NCBI RefSeq assembly: GCF_020216885.1
Contig: NZ_JAIWON010000108.1
Location: 1 to 18,268 of the forward strand
Reading direction: 5' to 3'
Length of the DNA stretch: 18,268 bases
Source of the DNA: Zymomonas sp.
GTDB lineage: Bacteria; Pseudomonadota; Alphaproteobacteria; Sphingomonadales; Sphingomonadaceae
Below, piece by piece: positions 14,504-18,268 of this stretch. The notes below the pieces were generated by a model. It was not told the origin of the DNA. It was given only the letters and a program-made list of their open reading frames with translations, and did not search any database. Each line of letters starts with the position of its first letter. Within the stretch, counting starts at the first letter, position 1. The translations under genes and the position numbers were made by a program.

Positions 14504-14552
14504 ATTAGGCATATCGGTAGCAACTAATAAGATCTATTAGTTGCTGCCTAAT
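14504..14552. repeat. Large two-part dyad between galM and the recombinase gene
   Basis: The inner arms 14519-14529 and 14535-14545 (AGCAACTAATA / TATTAGTTGCT) pair perfectly around AGATC. The outer arms ATTAGGCA (14504-14511) and TGCCTAAT (14545-14552) add a second stem with a one-sided 7-8 nt bulge. It begins 15 bp after galM. No T-run follows, so it is either an atypical terminator of galM or a binding or crossover site for the adjacent serine recombinase. Confidence 0.55.
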
Positions 14553-14714
14553 GTCTCATATATTTCTCATTATTACATATTGAGGTATAAAGAATTAAAA
14601 AGATTTAAAGATTATCCGTATACCCTATTGTAATATAACCTTTATTATATTTAATCTTAAAACACATCTTATAATCATTATATCAAAATTAAATTTCGGA
14701 AATAAAAGAGAATT

Positions 14715-15269
14715 ATGAAAATTGGATATGCAAGGGTTTCAACCCATGAAGAGAATCTGGATGACCAGATCAAGGCTTTAAAGGAAGCTGGCTGCGAAGA
14801 AGTATTTACCGATAAAGTAAGCAGCATCAAAGCTGAAAGACCGGGGCTTGATGAAGCCTTAAATTTCATGCGGGAAGGTGATAAATTTATCGTCTGGCGG
14901 CTTGATCGTCTGGCAAGGTCACTCAAAGAATTGATTACCTTGGTTGATAATTTAAAAAAACGTTCGGTTCTTTTTGAAAGCCTCTCGGAAAAAATTGACA
15001 CAGCCTCTTCTGATGGCAGTTTAATTTTCCATATTTTCGGAGCCATGGCGGAATTTGAACGCAATCTTATCCGCGAACGCACTCAAGCCGGTTTGAAGGC
15101 AGCAAGGGCAAGAGGCCGCTTGGGTGGACGTCCCCATATGCCGGAGGATAAAATTAACACCGCTATTACGCTTTATCATAGCAACCCCGATATGCCGATT
15201 GCTGATATTTGTCGGGCTTCTGGTGTTAGCCGAGCGACACTTTATCGCTATTTGAAAGCCAAAAAATAA
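14715..15269 (+). CDS. Pin/TnpR-type serine site-specific recombinase
   Basis: The protein (184 aa) is a complete small serine recombinase. The catalytic domain (about 1-135) has YARVSTHEEN with nucleophile S9, the active-site arginines of WRLDRLARS (R62, R65, R68), and the long E-helix region IFGAMAEFERNLIRERTQAGLKAARARGRLGGRP. A C-terminal helix-turn-helix is visible at about 162-182 (IADICRASGVSRATLYRYLKAK). Family members invert or resolve DNA between short dyad sites. No transposase, terminal inverted repeats or partner genes are in the window, so this is a solo gene: a transposon remnant, a DNA invertase or a domesticated resolvase. AT-rich flanks support acquisition. The ATG is preceded by AAGAGAA, a weak ribosome site. 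Confidence 0.93.
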   Translation: MKIGYARVSTHEENLDDQIKALKEAGCEEVFTDKVSSIKAERPGLDEALNFMREGDKFIVWRLDRLARSLKELITLVDNLKKRSVLFESLSEKIDTASSDGSLIFHIFGAMAEFERNLIRERTQAGLKAARARGRLGGRPHMPEDKINTAITLYHSNPDMPIADICRASGVSRATLYRYLKAKK

Positions 15270-15293
15270 AATAATCTGTTTAATATATTTAGA

Positions 15294-15340
15294 ATGAGGA
15301 GGTGATGTTCCCCCGATCCGGAAAGGATCAAGATTTTATT
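15294..15340 (+). other. Perfect anti-SD complement before a 12-codon ORF, with a small hairpin
   Basis: GAGGAGGTGAT (15296-15306) matches the 16S 3'-end complement almost perfectly. An ATG at 15305 overlaps it and opens a 12-codon ORF (MFPRSGKDQDFI) ending at TAA 15341-15343; spacing of about 2 nt is too short for ordinary initiation. Inside lies GATCC/GGATC (15315-15319, 15325-15329), followed by ATTTTATTT, which could be the recombinase terminator. Confidence 0.25.
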
Positions 15341-15497
15341 TAAGCAACAAAGGTCATCATATTTTTATCAAAGATACTTTTTAGCAAGCTGAACCAAAGC
15401 CGTTTCTTTATATGTCCTGAATATACGCTATTGGATGTTCAACAAATGGATATCCTGATAAAGAATTTCTGAATTCGAGTATAAAAAGGCATATCCG

Positions 15498-16031
15498 ATG
15501 CGTAAAATCCTTATGTTGGCAGCGGTTTTTATCTTATCTGCCAATAACGACACGCCCGATTATAAAGAAACGCCCGCGTCAACAGAAGCCGTTCCGCCCA
15601 CCAATGACCCATGGGCAAACTGCGAATTTGAAATTAAAACAGCCAGCTTCGGAACAAAAATCCCGTTCACGACGGTTCCTGTCGCCCATACCAAAGAACA
15701 GATCAACCAAGGTGTTGCCAATTTGTATAATGGTACACCAATCATGCTTTTTCTATGGGATCAACCGCGTCGCTATGCTTTTACGATGCGGTCAGTATTA
15801 CGGCCTATGTCAGTGGCTTTTATCAATGATAAGGGCGAAATCACTCAAATAGAAAATATGAAGCCGAATACGACCGAGCTTCATGTCTCTGACAAGCCGG
15901 TTCGCGTTGCTTTAGAAGTCGGGAAAGGCCTTTTAAGTAGCCATAATATTACAACTGGCTCACGAATAACGATCAAGCAATGTTCTTCGACACTGCCCTT
16001 CCCCGAAAAATTCTTTCAAGAGAAAAAATAG
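15498..16031 (+). CDS. Exported DUF192-family protein
   Basis: The protein (177 aa) has an N-terminal signal segment (MRKILMLAAVFILSAN) and a Pro/Thr-rich linker to about residue 40, so the rest is probably periplasmic. The DUF192 (PF02643) fold is recognisable: FTTVPVAHTKEQINQGV, then PIMLFLWDQPRRYAFTMRSVLRPMSVAFINDKGEITQIENMKP (matching the family pattern of a hydrophobic strand, FWMKNT-like segment and I-A-F-I-D-x-x-G), and PVRVALEVGKGLLSSHNITTGSRITI near the C-terminus. The usual W in FWMKNT is replaced by T (FTMRSV), so it is a divergent member. C42 and C162 flank the domain and could form a disulfide. No molecular function is established for the family. AAGG lies 8 nt before the ATG. 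Confidence 0.8.
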   Translation: MRKILMLAAVFILSANNDTPDYKETPASTEAVPPTNDPWANCEFEIKTASFGTKIPFTTVPVAHTKEQINQGVANLYNGTPIMLFLWDQPRRYAFTMRSVLRPMSVAFINDKGEITQIENMKPNTTELHVSDKPVRVALEVGKGLLSSHNITTGSRITIKQCSSTLPFPEKFFQEKK

Positions 16032-16042
16032 AAAAACAGGAA

Positions 16043-16091
16043 GCGATATATTTTTGTGTCTTCAAAAGCAGAAATATATCGCCAGCCTTTT
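16043..16091. terminator. Bidirectional terminator between the DUF192 and MerC-like genes
   Basis: Arms at 16043-16056 and 16069-16082 (GCGATATATTT / AAATATATCGC plus three further pairs with one G-T wobble) close a 12-nt loop. On the plus strand CAGCCTTTTTAT follows. On the minus strand a shorter T-run (CTGTTTTTC) follows, so it can serve both converging genes. Confidence 0.65.
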
Positions 16092-16093
16092 TA

Positions 16094-16477
16094 TCAATGA
16101 AGACAGCTATGCCGTCTGACACGATGATTCATTAAATGGGCGCAGGCAACCAAAGAAACCCCAATCACCGTGCAAACATCCTCTGCCACACTATGACCTA
16201 CAAATAATCCAACAGACATAAAGGCAATACCAATAAAGCCTATAATAACAGGACGCCATTTATGGTGGGACAAAAATCCACCGCCTAATCCCAATAAAGC
16301 AAAAAGAACAGCCAGCCCTAAACCGATTTCATGAATACGCGGGTCGTTGAGGCGATCAGATACTTCGGACAAAAAGAGCAAAAGAAATAATCCGCCGAAA
16401 CAATGGATAGCGCATAATCCTGAAAGCACAACAGCGATACGATCTAGCCAATGAGACTGAAAAATTCGCTTTATCAT
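16094..16477 (-). CDS. MerC-like integral membrane protein
   Basis: The 127-residue protein has four hydrophobic helices (about 12-36, 48-70, 74-93 and 97-115) and the MerC-family signature DRIAVVLSGLCAIHCFGG with C22, H25 and C26 in the first helix. In MerC these cysteines bind Hg(II) during import into the cytoplasm. The C-terminus carries C-A-H-L-M-N-H and HSCLH, further thiol and imidazole groups that could bind metal. No merA, merR, merT or merP is nearby, so mercury resistance is not implied; MerC-domain proteins are common singletons in Sphingomonadales. AGGA lies 7 nt upstream of the ATG, a good ribosome site. Specificity is unknown. Confidence 0.82.
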   Translation of the reverse strand: MIKRIFQSHWLDRIAVVLSGLCAIHCFGGLFLLLFLSEVSDRLNDPRIHEIGLGLAVLFALLGLGGGFLSHHKWRPVIIGFIGIAFMSVGLFVGHSVAEDVCTVIGVSLVACAHLMNHRVRRHSCLH

Positions 16478-16564
16478 CTCTTTATCCTAAAATTGAATAA
16501 GGCATCCTTTTACTATGGCAGTTGATAAGATGCGCTGGTCTTCCGGTTATATGGGACATGCCGG

Positions 16565-16629
16565 TATATGTTACAACGTAACGGCTGTCATTTTACCCTC
16601 TTAAGGATGATCGAAAACCGATCATTTTT
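16565..16629 (+). ncRNA. Possible small RNA ending at an orphan terminator
   Basis: A plus-strand intrinsic-terminator-like hairpin, ATGATCG (16607-16613), loop AAAAC, CGATCAT (16619-16625), runs into T5 (16625-16629). No plus-strand gene ends nearby: the DUF192 gene stops at 16031 with its own terminator. Upstream lie a second small hairpin GTTAC-AAC-GTAAC (16570-16582) and a TATATG (16565-16570) that could serve as a -10. The transcript and its start are inferred only; the stem is AT-rich and of modest strength. Confidence 0.3.
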
Positions 16630-16658
16630 AGGGATATAAAAGAATAAAAAATAATCAC

Positions 16659-16672
16659 GGTATTATAATACC
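16659..16672. promoter_or_regulatory. Perfect 14-bp palindrome upstream of the rplM promoter
   Basis: GGTATTATAATACC is exactly self-complementary and ends 22 bp before the rplM -35. Position and symmetry suggest a binding site for a dimeric regulator. Confidence 0.4.
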
Positions 16673-16694
16673 ACTCTAAAAACCCTTATTTTTC

Positions 16695-16722
16695 TTGACT
16701 ATTCCGGCCTAGACTGTATTCA
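16695..16722 (+). promoter_or_regulatory. rplM-rpsI promoter
   Basis: TTGACT (16695-16700, 5 of 6) and TATTCA (16717-16722) are separated by 16 bp. Transcription would begin near 16729, leaving a leader of about 78 nt. A dyad CCTGCCT/AGGCAGG (16723-16729, 16753-16759) starts right after the -10, so it overlaps the predicted start site; it may be an operator, or a leader hairpin if transcription starts slightly earlier. Confidence 0.6.
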
Positions 16723-16806
16723 CCTGCCTTCAATAAACGGTATTTCTGTTTTAGGCAGGAATTTCCGTAATTTTACGAATTTTAGCCATATGAGGAACAA
16801 GAGCCC

Positions 16807-17286
16807 ATGAAGGCGCTCATGAAAACGACGAAGCCGGCAACGCCTGCAACCGTCGAAAAAAAATGGCATCTGATTGATGCCGAAGGATTAGTTGTTGGTC
16901 GTGTCGCAACGATTATCGCTAATCTTCTGCGCGGCAAGCACAAACCGAGCTTTACGCCTTACATTGACTGCGGCGACAATGTCGTTGTTATCAATGCAGA
17001 CAAGGTTCGTTTCACCGGCCGTAAAATGCAGAAAAAAGTATACTACAAGCATACCGGTTATGCTGGTGGTATCAAGGAAACCACTCCGGCCAAGGTTTTG
17101 GGCGGACGTTTCCCAGAACGTGTATTGGAAAAAGCGGTTGAACGCATGATTCCCCGTGGCCCCTTAGGTCGCCAGCAAATGCGTAATCTCCGTATCTTTG
17201 CCGGTGCAGAACATTCGCATACGGCTCAGAATCCTGAAGTTTTTGATGTTGCGGCTATGAACCGTAAAAATAAGGTGGGTGCCTGA
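16807..17286 (+). CDS. rplM: 50S ribosomal protein L13
   Basis: This is a component of the large ribosomal subunit. The 159-residue sequence contains [67 protein letters not shown], the conserved [41 protein letters not shown], all hallmarks of L13. It is longer than the 142 residues of E. coli mainly through a basic N-terminal extension ([19 protein letters not shown]). GAGGA (16792-16796) is 10 nt before the ATG at 16807; an in-frame ATG at 16819 is the alternative. It is the first gene of the rplM-rpsI operon, the usual order, and overlaps rpsI by one base. Confidence 0.97.
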   Translation: MKALMKTTKPATPATVEKKWHLIDAEGLVVGRVATIIANLLRGKHKPSFTPYIDCGDNVVVINADKVRFTGRKMQKKVYYKHTGYAGGIKETTPAKVLGGRFPERVLEKAVERMIPRGPLGRQQMRNLRIFAGAEHSHTAQNPEVFDVAAMNRKNKVGA

Positions 17287-17819
17287 TGGCTGATCATCGT
17301 CAATCTCTTTCCGATCTTGCTGATCTGGCAAAAGCCGGTGCTGCAACGACCTCTGTTGTTACAGAAACTGTTGTTGAAGAAAAAGCTGCTGTGGCCGAAC
17401 CCGCTCCCCTGCGTGAGCAGATTTTGGACGCACAGGGTCGCGCTTATGCAACTGGCCGTCGTAAAGACGCTGTTGCTCGTGTCTGGATCAAACCGGGCAG
17501 CGGCAAGATCACTGTAAACGGTCGCGATCAGGAAGTTTACTTCGCCCGCCCGACCCTGCGTTTGGTTATCAACCAGCCTTTCGACGTTACAGAACGTCGT
17601 GGCCAGTATGATGTTGTCGCAACCGTTACCGGTGGCGGTCTTTCTGGTCAGGCCGGTGCTGTAAAGCATGGTATTTCTCAGGCTTTGACCCGCTACGAAC
17701 CGGCTCTGCGTTCTTCTGTGAAGGCTGCTGGCTTCCTGACGCGTGATAGCCGTGCGGTTGAACGTAAGAAATACGGTCGCGCTAAAGCTCGCCGTAGCTT
17801 CCAGTTCTCCAAACGTTAA
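17286..17819 (+). CDS. rpsI: 30S ribosomal protein S9, with N-terminal extension
   Basis: The core from about residue 50 is clear S9: [87 protein letters not shown], with the terminal SKR that reaches the ribosomal P site in bacteria. At 177 residues it is nearly 50 longer than E. coli S9. The extra N-terminal part ([41 protein letters not shown]) is Ala/Val/Glu-rich and probably disordered; such extensions occur in alphaproteobacteria. The ATG overlaps the rplM stop in TGATG (17284-17288), so translation is probably coupled. The operon ends with a strong terminator. Confidence 0.97.
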   Translation: MADHRQSLSDLADLAKAGAATTSVVTETVVEEKAAVAEPAPLREQILDAQGRAYATGRRKDAVARVWIKPGSGKITVNGRDQEVYFARPTLRLVINQPFDVTERRGQYDVVATVTGGGLSGQAGAVKHGISQALTRYEPALRSSVKAAGFLTRDSRAVERKKYGRAKARRSFQFSKR

Positions 17820-17829
17820 GATCTTTTTA

Positions 17830-17851
17830 CTTTATAAAACAATTTATAAAG
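17830..17851 (+). repeat. AT hairpin in front of the rpsI terminator
   Basis: CTTTATAAA (17830-17838) pairs with TTTATAAAG (17843-17851) over ACAA, just before the main terminator. It may protect the mRNA 3' end or be a weak first terminator. Confidence 0.35.
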
Positions 17852-17859
17852 AAAAAGAC

Positions 17860-17893
17860 AAAAAGGGTGCCATTTTGGCACCCTTTTTCTTTT
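17860..17893 (+). terminator. Rho-independent terminator of the rplM-rpsI operon
   Basis: AAAAAGGGTGCC (17860-17871) pairs perfectly with GGCACCCTTTTT (17877-17888) around ATTTT, continuing into a T-rich tract (TTTTTCTTTT). Stem, GC core and U-run are textbook. Confidence 0.92.
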
Positions 17894-17934
17894 AAAATGG
17901 ATATAAATTTCCAACTATATGCCGTAAAAGTAAA

Positions 17935-17984
17935 GGACACTCTGCCTCATGTTCTTTTCTTTTTTGCTTGGGAACAGAATGTCC
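17935..17984 (+). repeat. Inverted repeat in the upstream region of the globin-sensor gene
   Basis: GGACACTCTG (17935-17944) pairs with CAGAATGTCC (17975-17984) with one mismatch, across a 30-nt T-rich loop, 40 bp before the GTG start. It could be an operator or a leader hairpin. Confidence 0.35.
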
Positions 17985-18023
17985 GATAAACGACCTAAAC
18001 GGATTCCAAACTAAGGATTTTGC

Positions 18024-18268
18024 GTGGCTGAAGATTTCAAGGAACGTTTAAAGTTATTTAACGTCACCGCAGGTGACTATAAAAATTTCCCCGCGCTTAA
18101 AAAAATTGTTGAGCGTCATGGACAGAAAACCCTTGATTATCTTTATACGCATTTGACCCGTAGTTCGGCTGCCCATTTTTTCAAAAACAAAGACGCGATT
18201 GAAAAGGCAAAAAAGAAGCAGCTAGCGCATTGGCTCTCGTGGTTTACCTTACCTTTCGATAAAAAAAG
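18024..18268 (+). CDS. Globin-coupled sensor (protoglobin-type heme domain), N-terminal fragment
   Basis: The start is GTG with AAGG about 7 nt upstream; 81 codons are visible before the window ends. The sequence MAEDFKERLKLFNVTAGDYKNFPALKKIVERHGQKTLDYLYTHLTRSS, then AAHFFKNKDAIEKAKKKQLAHWLSWFTLPFD, follows the N-terminal half of globin-coupled sensor domains known from HemAT-type chemotaxis receptors and DosC-type diguanylate cyclases, which bind O2 through heme. The proximal histidine usually lies further on, beyond the window. The output domain (methyl-accepting, GGDEF or other) is unseen, so the response cannot be named. It is separated from rpsI by a strong terminator. Confidence 0.8.
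   Translation, partial: MAEDFKERLKLFNVTAGDYKNFPALKKIVERHGQKTLDYLYTHLTRSSAAHFFKNKDAIEKAKKKQLAHWLSWFTLPFDKK

Noticed and set aside
14678..15082. 134-codon minus-strand ORF across the recombinase
   Set aside because: It is the mirror frame of a fully recognisable serine recombinase; its Ser/Leu-rich translation has no family features.
4199..15496. 13-base direct repeat AAAAGGCATATCC at 4199-4211 and 15484-15496
   Set aside because: About two such 13-mer matches are expected by chance in a window this size, and the contexts are unrelated.
16094..16477. Mercury-resistance operon because of the MerC-like gene
   Set aside because: No merA, merR, merT or merP lies nearby and the gene stands alone; only a MerC-type membrane protein is supported.
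1..18268. CRISPR arrays, restriction or toxin-antitoxin systems
   Set aside because: No regularly spaced repeats and no recognisable cas, methylase or paired toxin-antitoxin genes were seen on either strand.

Overview
The window looks like chromosomal DNA of a Sphingomonadales alphaproteobacterium, most probably Zymomonas mobilis. This rests on recognising the proteins, not on a database search. The clues are a class I lysyl-tRNA synthetase, an S9 protein with a long N-terminal extension, a PAS_5-type protein, a DinG-like helicase with the alphaproteobacterial N-terminal region, moderate GC in genes and strongly AT-rich spacers. I see no prophage, CRISPR array, rRNA or transposase.

Layout. 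1-1045: the 3' end of a TonB-dependent receptor, a 12-bp hairpin and a 67-residue conserved-looking small protein that converges on gltX. 1042-4059 (minus): nadE then gltX, 12 bp apart. 4291-5109 (minus): a PAS_5-type protein with a terminator in the nadE-side spacer. 5304-5379: tRNA-Thr(CGT), followed by about 750 bp of AT-rich sequence holding one unrecognised 81-residue ORF. 6141-8137: a membrane-anchored NERD-domain protein and a serine beta-lactamase-fold hydrolase. 8138-10858 (minus): a DinG/Rad3-family Fe-S helicase that abuts the hydrolase with no spacer. 11230-12807: class I lysK behind a repeat-rich control region. 12808-14714: a very AT-rich spacer, an exported aldose 1-epimerase and another AT-rich spacer. 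14715-16477: a lone Pin-type serine recombinase, an exported DUF192 protein and a MerC-like membrane protein (minus). 16807-17819: the rplM-rpsI operon with a clear promoter and terminator. 18024-end: the start of a globin-coupled sensor.

Most genes are housekeeping: translation (gltX, lysK, tRNA-Thr, rplM, rpsI), NAD synthesis (nadE), DNA repair (DinG-like helicase) and sugar handling (galM). The accessory part is small: the ORF beside the tRNA, the lone recombinase and its AT-rich flanks. I found no convincing new multi-gene system. The most interesting signals are regulatory: (1) a 31-nt hairpin lying exactly between a perfect AGGAGG and the nadE start codon, (2) four GGGATA/TATCCC half-sites in alternating orientation upstream of lysK, (3) a perfect 14-bp palindrome just upstream of the rplM-rpsI promoter, (4) an orphan terminator suggesting a small RNA, and (5) a large dyad next to the lone recombinase.
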